From: Planctomycetia bacterium
Lineage (GTDB): Bacteria; Planctomycetota; PLA2; JAEUHO01
Direction of reading: 5' to 3'
NCBI GenBank assembly: GCA_030618975.1
Contig: JAUXCH010000328.1
Span: forward strand, 1 to 6,089
DNA: 6,089 nt
Each line of letters starts with the position of its first letter. Within the stretch, counting starts at the first letter, position 1. The notes beneath the pieces were generated by a model, which did no database searches, was not told the DNA's origin, and was given only the letters and a program-made list of their open reading frames with translations. Of this stretch, positions 1-5,739 are shown piece by piece. A program made the translations under genes and the position numbers.

Positions 1-191
1 CGAAGGGCGGCACGCGGGGGCTCCCAGGGTCCGGTCCCCGCGCGCAGCACCGGCGGCGCCTCCGGCTCTTCCTCCCGCTTCCCGGCTCGTCCGGCCCGTG
101 AGGGCTGCGGGGTGTCTGCGCAGGGCCCGCGAAGCGACGGGCCCCTCGAAAGGCGCGGAATATCACCTGACCCCTTCCGCCCTTCCGGCGG
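1..191. other. Window-edge region without a supported gene
   Basis: This stretch lies downstream of the minus-strand SurA-like gene. Several frames are open, as expected at this GC content, but none gives a recognisable protein. On the minus strand a GTG at 166-164 follows an AAGGGG-like ribosome-binding sequence, and another GTG at 50-48 follows GGAGG. Either could begin a next gene that leaves the window at position 1, but the resulting peptides are rich in Arg, Pro and Gly and match no family I know. The only clear structure is the hairpin at 123-144. Confidence 0.4.
123..144 (-). terminator. GC-rich hairpin after the SurA-like gene, possible terminator
   Basis: A perfect 7-base-pair inverted repeat (GGGCCCG at 123-129, CGGGCCC at 138-144) with an 8-base loop lies about 50 bases beyond the stop codon of the minus-strand gene. 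No T-tract follows it on either strand, so it is not a canonical intrinsic terminator. In such GC-rich DNA it may be a chance hairpin or a transcript-end stabiliser. The call rests only on position and stem. Confidence 0.3.
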
Positions 192-1646
192 CTAGTTCGG
201 GCTCCAGCGGATCTCGACCATCTTCGGGTCCGTCATCTGCTCCTCGAGGTAGTCGTGGGCCATCAGGAACGCGAGGCGCTGGCGGATGAGGTCCTGGACG
301 TCCTCGAAGGGGGGCGCGGGGATCCACCGCTCGCGGCGGATGACGTGGACCTCGGCGAGCGTCTCGAAGGGCCGGGACACCTGTCCGTCCGGGAGGAGCT
401 TCGCCTGCTCGTAGAGGTGTCGCCCGTTGCCCGTGTTGCGGACACGTAGCCGCCGGCTGAAGAAGGTCCCGTCGCGCTTCTCGTTCACCTCGCGCGTGAC
501 GTCGTCGAAGTCGATGCCCGAGGACGCGCGGCGCAGGATGGAGTTGGCGAGCTTGAGCGCCTCCTTGCGGGTCCGGCCGCCGCTCGGCCCCAGCAGGTCG
601 TCGCGCGGGGCGAAGGCGATCTGGACGTCGGTGACGAGGAAGCGGTCCCCGTACATCGTGTCCTTCTGTTCGTCGTAGTCCTTCTGGACCTCGGCGCCCG
701 TGACCTTCTTCCGGAAGGCCTCGACCAGGCCGTAGAGGCCGCGGAAGTACCGGTCGCGCTTGAGTCCCTCCAGGTCGATCTTGTACTGCATCTTCACGTA
801 GTCCTCGTAGGACACGGTGTGCAGCGCCTCCTGGGTCGTCATCTCGCGGCGTATGAGCCACCGCTCCTTCTCGACGGCGAGCAGGGCCTCCATCTGCTCG
901 GGCGTCAGCGCCCACGCGGCGGTGAGGACCGCGCGGCACTCCTCCTGGATGACCTGCTTGATCCGGCTGCCGGGGAGGCGGAGGAGGAGCTCCCGGCCGA
1001 ACTCCAGGTGCAGGATCGGCCGGCCGTTCACCAGCGCGATGACGCCCTCTCCCAGGTCGCTTCGCTTCTGCTGCATCGCGCACTTGATGCCGTAGTCCAC
1101 CGTCGCCTTCTTCAGCAGTTCGCCGATCACGACCTCGATCTGCGCGATCTTGGCCTTGTCGTCCTTCGGGAGGGGACCCAGGTACTCCTGGTGGCTGGAC
1201 ACCTTCTCCTTCAGCATCTCGTGGCGGAGATTTTCCCGGAACTCCGGGACCGTGAGTCCCTGGTCGCGCGTGATGACCGACTCGAGGTTCTTCGCGCCGT
1301 TGGTCATCCTCCGGATGCGGGTGTCGAGCTGCTGGTACCGGGCCTGGAGCTCTGCGTCGGTGACCCGGAGTCCGAGCCGTTCCGCCTCCTGCGCGACCAC
1401 GCGCGCCTGCACCATCTGCTTGAGCACGGTGGTGGCGCCGCTTCCGGGCTCGGTGAGGTCCTGCATGACGCGCCACACGACGGCGCGCGCGAGCCGCTCC
1501 TTCGTGAGGTAGCGATCGCCCACGCGCGCGACCCAGTCGGCCGGCGGTTGCGTGGGCGGCTCCTCCGCGCGGAGCGCCGTCGGAGACAGCGCGGAGAGGA
1601 CGAGGACGATCGAAAGCCAGCGGAGGGGGTGGGCGGTACGCGTCAC
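192..1646 (-). CDS. Exported SurA/parvulin-like peptidyl-prolyl isomerase family protein
   Basis: A 484-residue protein starting at GTG (1646-1644), with GGAG about 13 bases upstream. The start is chosen because a Sec signal peptide follows at once: Arg at 3 and 9, a hydrophobic core at about 10-23, and probable cleavage after ALRA (residue 27). The mature protein shows two SurA_N-like units. The first begins VARVGDRYLTKERL (39-52) with helices to about 150; the second begins IALVNGRPILHLEF (203-216) with helices to about 310. A divergent parvulin domain follows at about 334-437, with the SGIDFDDV and DGQVSRPFETLAEVHVI stretches typical of the family. The first catalytic-region His (normally HIL) is replaced by QIAFAP, while the His before the last strand (H434) is kept. 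Members chaperone outer-membrane proteins in the periplasm. A chaperone role is more likely here than strong isomerase activity. It is transcribed away from the lipoprotein gene. Confidence 0.85.
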   Translation of the reverse strand: MTRTAHPLRWLSIVLVLSALSPTALRAEEPPTQPPADWVARVGDRYLTKERLARAVVWRVMQDLTEPGSGATTVLKQMVQARVVAQEAERLGLRVTDAELQARYQQLDTRIRRMTNGAKNLESVITRDQGLTVPEFRENLRHEMLKEKVSSHQEYLGPLPKDDKAKIAQIEVVIGELLKKATVDYGIKCAMQQKRSDLGEGVIALVNGRPILHLEFGRELLLRLPGSRIKQVIQEECRAVLTAAWALTPEQMEALLAVEKERWLIRREMTTQEALHTVSYEDYVKMQYKIDLEGLKRDRYFRGLYGLVEAFRKKVTGAEVQKDYDEQKDTMYGDRFLVTDVQIAFAPRDDLLGPSGGRTRKEALKLANSILRRASSGIDFDDVTREVNEKRDGTFFSRRLRVRNTGNGRHLYEQAKLLPDGQVSRPFETLAEVHVIRRERWIPAPPFEDVQDLIRQRLAFLMAHDYLEEQMTDPKMVEIRWSPN

Positions 1647-1776
1647 GATGGCGTCACGGCTCCAGGGGGAGGAACGGCGGGACGGTTTGTTTCGCGTGGG
1701 AAAGCCGCGAGAGGGCCTTGACCACGCCAAGGGGGGAGGGCACGGTTGCCCGACAACACCATGCTGAGGGCATCCC
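1647..1776. promoter_or_regulatory. Divergent intergenic region, presumed to hold both promoters
   Basis: The 130 bases separate two divergent starts, so promoters for both genes should lie here or just inside them. A TTGACC at 1718-1723 resembles a -35 element for the plus strand, but no convincing -10 sits 16-18 bases downstream. It is embedded in a small dyad, CCTTG-N7-CAAGG (1716-1732), that could be an operator. A G-rich run follows at 1731-1740. GAGGG at 1766-1770 is the ribosome-binding site of the lipoprotein gene, 6 bases before its ATG. I cannot assign a promoter for the minus-strand gene. Confidence 0.4.
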
Positions 1777-2577
1777 ATGGGGTGGTCACGGATTCGTCGC
1801 ATTGCGGGCCTGCTGCCCGTCCTGCTCGCGCTTTGGACGCTGACCGCGTGCAGTTCCGGCTCGGGCGCCCGGGGAGGGGCGCCCGGCGGAGGGAGTGCCG
1901 CCTCTTCGGCCGCCGCGTTCGCGCCCCTGGGCGGGGGCGACGAGCGCCCGGCGTGGGAGCGCGAGGCCGTTTGTGAGCCCGCGCAGCCGGAGCCGCGCCG
2001 GGATGCGACGGGGCGCGTGAGGGAGCGTCCGGAGCCGGCGCGGGCCCAGGCCCCGGCCCCGGCCCAGGCGACGGGGGGCCCGCACACGCGCATCACGTGG
2101 GAGGCCCTCGCCGTCGAGCGAGACCGCTTCGCCAATCCCCGCTTCGGCCGCAAGCCGACGCGGGGCGCGCTCATGACGCAGAAGATCGTGCTCGTCAACA
2201 CGAGCCACCCCGAGGCGGCGGCGAATCGCATCGGCCGTTCCATGCGCGAGAACAAGGGCGTCGCAGTCGGCGCCATCTCCGACGAGGAGATGGACATGTT
2301 CGTCAAGGGCCTGGAGCAGAAGGGCTTCTTTCGCCTCACCCGGCCGACCAGCGGGATCGAGTGCCATTTCTCCAACGACGACGCCCGGGGGCGCATCACC
2401 GTCGAGCGCGGCGGCCAGAGCGTCTCGCTGCTCTCGATGCGGGGGCAGGGGCTCAACCCGTCCACGAAGCAGATCCCGGCGATGTACTCGCAGGTGAAGC
2501 AGGCGATCCTGGTGCTGCGCAACCGGATCCCGACGCTGAGCGTCGTCGGCGCCCGGCGCACTCCGCTCTCACGGTGA
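1777..2577 (+). CDS. Putative lipoprotein of unknown function
   Basis: A 266-residue protein whose ATG has GAGGG 6 bases upstream. The N-terminus is a lipoprotein signal: Arg at 5, 7 and 8, a hydrophobic stretch at 11-22, then the lipobox LTAC with the lipidated Cys at 25. Ser at the next position would suggest outer-membrane sorting if the enteric rule applied. Residues 26-102 are low complexity (Gly/Ser/Ala, then Pro/Ala/Arg/Glu), probably a flexible linker. A folded domain seems to occupy about 104-258, including QKIVLVNTSHPEAAANRIG (135-153), an acidic helix SDEEMDMFVKGLEQKGFF (168-185) and YSQVKQAILVLRNRIP (237-252). Cys66 and Cys196 are the other cysteines. I do not recognise the family. 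Its stop overlaps the kdsB start, so the two are probably co-transcribed and translationally coupled, hinting at an envelope role. Confidence 0.8.
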   Translation: MGWSRIRRIAGLLPVLLALWTLTACSSGSGARGGAPGGGSAASSAAAFAPLGGGDERPAWEREAVCEPAQPEPRRDATGRVRERPEPARAQAPAPAQATGGPHTRITWEALAVERDRFANPRFGRKPTRGALMTQKIVLVNTSHPEAAANRIGRSMRENKGVAVGAISDEEMDMFVKGLEQKGFFRLTRPTSGIECHFSNDDARGRITVERGGQSVSLLSMRGQGLNPSTKQIPAMYSQVKQAILVLRNRIPTLSVVGARRTPLSR

Positions 2578-3305
2578 GCGGTGTCCGCTACGCCGTCCTG
2601 ATCCCCGCGCGCCACGGGAGCACCCGGCTCCCGGGCAAGGTGCTCCTCGACCGGTCGGGGAAGTTCCTCGTGCAGCACGTGGTGGAGCGCGCGCTCGAGG
2701 CTCCCGGGAACCCGCGCGTCGTGGTCCTCACCGACGACGACCGCGTGGAGGCGGCCGTTCGCTCCTTCGGCGGCGAGGTGCTCGGCACGAGTCCCGATCA
2801 CCCCTCCGGCACGGACCGGTGCGCGGAGGCCGCGGGAGTCGTCGAGGCCGACGTCTTCGTGAACCTCCAGGCCGACGAGCCGCTGGTCGACCCCGGCGAC
2901 CTCGGCCTCCTCGCCGAGGCGGCGGCCGACGAGGACACCGACCTCGCCACGCTCGGGCACCCGTGCACGGACGAGCGCGCGCTCACGGATCCGAACGCCG
3001 TCAAGGCGATCGTGGGCCCGGACGGCTTCGCCCTCGACTTCCGGCGGGAGGTGGCGAGGGGAGCGGTGCCGGCCGGGGCGGAGGTCCTCCACCACCTGGG
3101 GATCTACGCCTGGCGACGCGACCGCCTGCTGGCCTTTGCCGCCTTGCCCCCCAGCCCGCGGGAGCGGGCGGAGCGACTCGAGCAGCTGCGCGCCGTCGAG
3201 GACGGCTGGCGCATCCGCGTCCTGGTGGCCCGTCGCCCCGCCTTCGGGATCGACACCCCCGAGGACTACGAGGCCTTCCTCCGCGAGATCGGCCGCGGGG
3301 ACTGA
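2574..3305 (+). CDS. kdsB: 3-deoxy-manno-octulosonate cytidylyltransferase (CMP-KDO synthetase), divergent
   Basis: A cytoplasmic enzyme that activates KDO with CTP to give CMP-KDO for the lipopolysaccharide inner core. The 243-residue length is close to the family norm. The start is GTG in a GTGA overlap with the lipoprotein stop, and the usual N-terminal motif follows immediately: IPARHGSTRLPGK (10-22). Other family marks are LTDDDRV (52-58), HPSGTDRCAEA (76-86), LQADEP (98-103) with a metal-binding Asp, DPNAVK (139-144), HHLGIYAWRRD (173-183), LPPSPRERAERLEQLRAVE (191-209) and GIDTPEDYE (225-233) with the second metal Asp. Two departures stand out. The usual QGDEP reads QADEP, and the FSR-x-x-IP segment after the DPNAVK strand reads DFRREVARG and is followed by a shortened loop. 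A related sugar cytidylyltransferase is possible. pyrG, which supplies CTP, lies downstream after a 370-base gap. Confidence 0.88.
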   Translation: MSGVRYAVLIPARHGSTRLPGKVLLDRSGKFLVQHVVERALEAPGNPRVVVLTDDDRVEAAVRSFGGEVLGTSPDHPSGTDRCAEAAGVVEADVFVNLQADEPLVDPGDLGLLAEAAADEDTDLATLGHPCTDERALTDPNAVKAIVGPDGFALDFRREVARGAVPAGAEVLHHLGIYAWRRDRLLAFAALPPSPRERAERLEQLRAVEDGWRIRVLVARRPAFGIDTPEDYEAFLREIGRGD

Positions 3306-3355
3306 GAGGGCGTGAATCCCTCCGGCTCCGAGCGTCCCCCCCGCGAGGGAGGATC

Positions 3356-3380
3356 GCCCCGGGTGGTCAGGACCCCGGGC
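3356..3380 (+). terminator. GC-rich hairpin after kdsB, possible transcript end
   Basis: GCCCCGGGT (3356-3364) pairs with ACCCCGGGC (3372-3380) over 9 positions with one central mismatch, around a 7-base loop, 50 bases after the kdsB stop. Two short hairpins follow at 3404-3416 and 3420-3433. None is followed by a T-tract, so an intrinsic terminator is not demonstrated. A Rho-dependent or weak termination zone is a reasonable guess from position. Confidence 0.3.
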
Positions 3381-3419
3381 GGTACTCGGCAAACGGCTTG
3401 CGTGGGCTGTCAGCCCGAA

Positions 3420-3638
3420 CCCTTCGTGAAGGGGCGCGGTCATGAACGCGCAGTCATCCCCGATCTCCTCGCTGCTCTTCGTCAGCGATGCACAGCGGCA
3501 TCGCCTCCTCGTCGCGCCTCGACCTCGGGGCGTCTGCACGCCCATGACCAGCCTGCCGAGCTGGAACGGGCCCCAAACGCCGAGAAGCGGGCGCCAGCGT
3601 CGCACACCTCGTGATCCGTTGCACCCCTTCACGAATGA
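3420..3638. repeat. Paired operator-like dyads forming a 12-base distant inverted repeat
   Basis: TTCGTGAAGGGG (3423-3434) recurs as its exact reverse complement at 3624-3635, and the match extends to 14 of 15 positions. The left copy is itself a dyad, CCCTTC-GT-GAAGGG (3420-3433). The right copy is a weaker dyad, CCCTTC-AC-GAATGA (3625-3638), in the expected position of the pyrG promoter. This fits two binding sites for one dimeric regulator, the terminal repeats of a roughly 210-base element, or the closing stem of a structured RNA. No flanking target-site duplication is evident. Confidence 0.5.
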
Positions 3639-3651
3639 TCCGGGCTAAAGT
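3619..3651 (+). promoter_or_regulatory. Weak candidate promoter for pyrG
   Basis: TTGCAC (3619-3624) resembles a -35 hexamer, and GCTAAAGT (3644-3651) is the most A/T-rich -10-like block before pyrG. The spacing is 19 bases to GCTAAA or 21 to TAAAGT, longer than optimal, and the match is imperfect. It is proposed because a 370-base gap makes a separate pyrG promoter likely. The right arm of the distant inverted repeat falls in the spacer. Confidence 0.25.
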
Positions 3652-3675
3652 GGGGGTTTCCGGGAGGACGACGGA

Positions 3676-5331
3676 GTGACGAAGTACATCTTCGTGACCG
3701 GCGGTGTGGTCTCGAGCCTGGGCAAGGGCCTCACGAGCGCGGCCATCGGCATGCTGCTGGAGGGCCACGGCTTCAAGATCCAGCACCAGAAGCTGGACCC
3801 GTACATCAACGTCGACCCCGGGACCATGTCGCCCTTCCAGCACGGCGAGGTGTACGTCACCGAGGACGGGGCCGAGACCGACCTCGACCTGGGCCACTAC
3901 GAGCGCTTCACCGACGCGGTCCTCACCAAGGACAGCAACTACACGACGGGGAAGATCTACTCCACGGTCATCGCCAAGGAGCGTCGCGGCGACTATCTCG
4001 GCAAGACGGTCCAGGTCGTCCCGCACGTGACGAACGAGATCAAGGAGGCGATCCGCCGGGGCGCGGGCGACGCCGAGATCCTGATCTGCGAGCTGGGCGG
4101 CACGGTCGGCGACATCGAGGGCCTGCACTTCCTCGAGGCCATCCGCCAGTTCGTGCAGGAGGCGGGCCCCAAGAACGCCATCGTCTGCCACCTCACCTAC
4201 ATTCCGTACCTCCGCCACAGCGGCGAGCTGAAGACGAAGCCCAGCCAGCACTCGGTGGGCCGCCTGCGCGAGATCGGCATCTCGCCCGACATCCTGGTCT
4301 GCCGCACGGAACGGCCCCTGAGCGACGAGGTGAAGGCGAAGCTCTCCCTCTTCTGCAGTGTCTCGCCCGAGGCCGTGGTGGAGGAGCAGGACGTCGCCAC
4401 GAGCATCTACGAGGTGCCGCAGATGCTCGTGGAACAGCGGCTCGACAAGCTCATCATGGAGCGCCTCGGCCTCCCCGACACGGACCTCCAGCTCGACCCC
4501 TACCACGAGCTGCTCCAACGCATCCGCAACCCCCGCCGCCAGATCGAGATCGCGCTGGTCGGCAAGTACATCGAGCTGACCGACGCCTACAAGAGCGTCT
4601 ACGAGGCCCTGGCCCACGGCGGCTTCGCGGCCGAGGCCAAGGTGCGGGTCCGCCGCGTCCTCTCCGACGACATCACCCCGGACCGGATCAACGAGATCCT
4701 CGGCGGGGTCCACGGCATCGTGGTGCCCGGCGGATTCGGCGAGCGCGGCATCGAGGGCAAGATCGAGACGGTTCGCTGGGCCCGCGAGAACGGCGTGCCG
4801 TACCTGGGACTCTGCCTGGGGATGCACTGCGCCGTGATCGAGTTCGCGCGCAACGTCGTCGGGCTCGAGGGCGCCCACTCCACCGAGTTCGCCTCCGACA
4901 CGCCGCACCCGGTCATCGACCTGATGAGCGACCAGAAGGGCCTCGGGAAGGGCGGGACGATGCGCCTCGGCGCCTACCGGTGCGCACTGCGCGCCGGCTC
5001 CCGGGCCCGGGCCTTCTACGACGACGAGATCGTCCACGAGCGCCACCGCCACCGCTACGAGTTCAACAACGCGTACCGGGAGAGGCTCGAGGCCGCGGGC
5101 CTGTTCGTCGGCGGCGTGAACCCCGAGCGCGACCTGGTGGAGATCGTCGAGCTCCACGACCACCCGTTCTTCGTGGCGGTCCAGTACCACCCCGAGTTCA
5201 AGAGCAAGCCCACCCGGCCGCACCCGCTCTTCCGCGAGCTCGTCGCGGCGGCGCTCCTCCACAAGGAGCAGACCGTGCCGCCCGCGAGCGAGGAGAGCAT
5301 CGGCCAGGAAGCTTCCGGGAGCGCATCGTGA
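3676..5331 (+). CDS. pyrG: CTP synthase (glutamine-hydrolysing)
   Basis: A cytoplasmic enzyme that converts UTP to CTP using ATP and ammonia from glutamine, the last step of de novo CTP synthesis. The 551 residues match the usual length. The start is GTG, giving the family N-terminus (M)TKYIFVTGGVVSSLGKG, with GGAGG at 3663-3667 8 bases upstream. The synthetase domain (about 1-270) has the P-loop at 9-18, LDPYINVDPGTMSP (40-53), metal ligand D71 and CELGGTVGDIEG (138-149) with E139. The class I glutaminase domain (about 290-540) has PGGFGERG, the nucleophile C380 in GLCLGMH, the GGTMRLG segment, and the H505/E507 pair in YHPEF. Residue 384 is His (codon CAC) where the family normally has Gln. 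The C-terminal tail after about 540 is Glu/Ser-rich. The gene overlaps the DUF1844 gene by 4 bases. Its product is the co-substrate of the upstream KdsB. Confidence 0.97.
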   Translation: MTKYIFVTGGVVSSLGKGLTSAAIGMLLEGHGFKIQHQKLDPYINVDPGTMSPFQHGEVYVTEDGAETDLDLGHYERFTDAVLTKDSNYTTGKIYSTVIAKERRGDYLGKTVQVVPHVTNEIKEAIRRGAGDAEILICELGGTVGDIEGLHFLEAIRQFVQEAGPKNAIVCHLTYIPYLRHSGELKTKPSQHSVGRLREIGISPDILVCRTERPLSDEVKAKLSLFCSVSPEAVVEEQDVATSIYEVPQMLVEQRLDKLIMERLGLPDTDLQLDPYHELLQRIRNPRRQIEIALVGKYIELTDAYKSVYEALAHGGFAAEAKVRVRRVLSDDITPDRINEILGGVHGIVVPGGFGERGIEGKIETVRWARENGVPYLGLCLGMHCAVIEFARNVVGLEGAHSTEFASDTPHPVIDLMSDQKGLGKGGTMRLGAYRCALRAGSRARAFYDDEIVHERHRHRYEFNNAYRERLEAAGLFVGGVNPERDLVEIVELHDHPFFVAVQYHPEFKSKPTRPHPLFRELVAAALLHKEQTVPPASEESIGQEASGSAS

Positions 5332-5726
5332 CCGATTCCACCGAGACGCAGGGGGAGAGCGCTTCCGGCCCGGAGGCCGGGGCGCCCACCACCTTCCAGA
5401 TCCTCTGCGGCAGCCTGGCCGCGCAGGTGCACATGGCGTTGGGCCTCATCCCGGACCCGGTCGACCAGCAGACCCGCGTCGAGCTCGGCGCCGCGAGGCA
5501 GGGCATCGACATGCTGACCATGCTCGCGGAAAAGACCATGGGCAACCTCGACGAGCAGGAGACCCGGACCCTGTCCCTGCTCCTGACGCAGCTCCGCATG
5601 TTCTTCGTGGAGCGTGTCAAGGAGCTGAAGGAGCAAGGCTCCGAGGCGGCCGAGCCGCCGAAGTCCGACGAGGACGACGCCGAGCCGCCGAAGAGCGACG
5701 ACGGCCCGACCATCATCCTGCCCTGA
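5328..5726 (+). CDS. DUF1844 domain protein
   Basis: A small 132-residue protein. The start is GTG in a GTGA overlap with the pyrG stop, with GGGAG at 5317-5321 6 bases upstream, so translational coupling to pyrG is likely. A disordered N-terminus (1-20) precedes the DUF1844 core at about 21-100: TTFQILCGSLAAQVHMALGL (21-40), the conserved IPDP at 41-44, then helices GAARQGIDMLTMLAEKTMGN (54-73) and ETRTLSLLLTQLRMFFVERV (78-97). The core is helical and amphipathic, with no signal peptide. The tail (101-132) is acidic and holds two copies of AEPPKSD. The family is known to me from several Gram-negative lineages but has no established function. Its tight linkage to pyrG suggests a housekeeping role; anything more is a guess. 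Confidence 0.85.
   Translation: MTDSTETQGESASGPEAGAPTTFQILCGSLAAQVHMALGLIPDPVDQQTRVELGAARQGIDMLTMLAEKTMGNLDEQETRTLSLLLTQLRMFFVERVKELKEQGSEAAEPPKSDEDDAEPPKSDDGPTIILP
5649..5693 (+). repeat. In-frame tandem repeat in the DUF1844 tail
   Basis: The 15 bases GCCGAGCCGCCGAAG occur at 5649-5663 and again at 5679-5693, exactly 30 bases apart, so the protein repeats AEPPKSD with a 10-residue period. This looks like a recent in-frame duplication in a disordered acidic tail. Confidence 0.8.
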
Positions 5727-5739
5727 GGCTCCAGCCCGC

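Larger units (their letters stand above)
3306..3675. other. kdsB-pyrG intergenic region with several inverted repeats
   Basis: I find no convincing gene in these 370 bases. The longest plus-strand frame (from GTG 3312) has many A/T third positions, unlike the neighbouring genes. The region carries several stems: 3356-3364 with 3372-3380 (9 pairs, one C-C mismatch), 3404-3408 with 3412-3416, 3420-3424 with 3429-3433, 3434-3438 with 3447-3451, 3485-3491 with 3498-3504 (7 perfect pairs) and 3528-3533 with 3538-3543 (6 perfect pairs). There are also two longer-range pairings, 3438-3444 with 3543-3549 and 3423-3434 with 3624-3635. It could hold the kdsB transcript end, the pyrG leader, a structured RNA or the remnant of a small element. 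The sequence alone does not decide. Confidence 0.55.

Noticed and set aside
819..1721. Plus-strand 300-codon frame opposite the SurA-like gene
   Set aside because: It is antisense to a gene with clear domains and a signal peptide, and its product resembles no family.
3312..3614. Possible 100-residue plus-strand gene between kdsB and pyrG
   Set aside because: About a third of its third codon positions are A or T, unlike the real genes here; the peptide is unrecognisable and there is no good ribosome-binding site.
1647..3632. Minus-strand frame open far upstream of the SurA-like start, giving a protein of more than 1100 residues
   Set aside because: The extension is antisense to the lipoprotein and kdsB genes, has no family resemblance, and the signal peptide at 1646 fixes the true start. 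Long open antisense frames are expected at this GC content.
3404..3640. tRNA, SRP RNA or known riboswitch in the kdsB-pyrG gap
   Set aside because: No T-loop GTTCRA consensus, no GGAAGGAAGCAGC-like SRP motif and no recognisable aptamer core on either strand.
3454..5262. Antisense open frame of about 600 codons opposite pyrG
   Set aside because: The predicted protein is rich in Val, Leu, Asp, Arg and Ala with no domain, and it mirrors pyrG codon bias. It is a shadow of pyrG.
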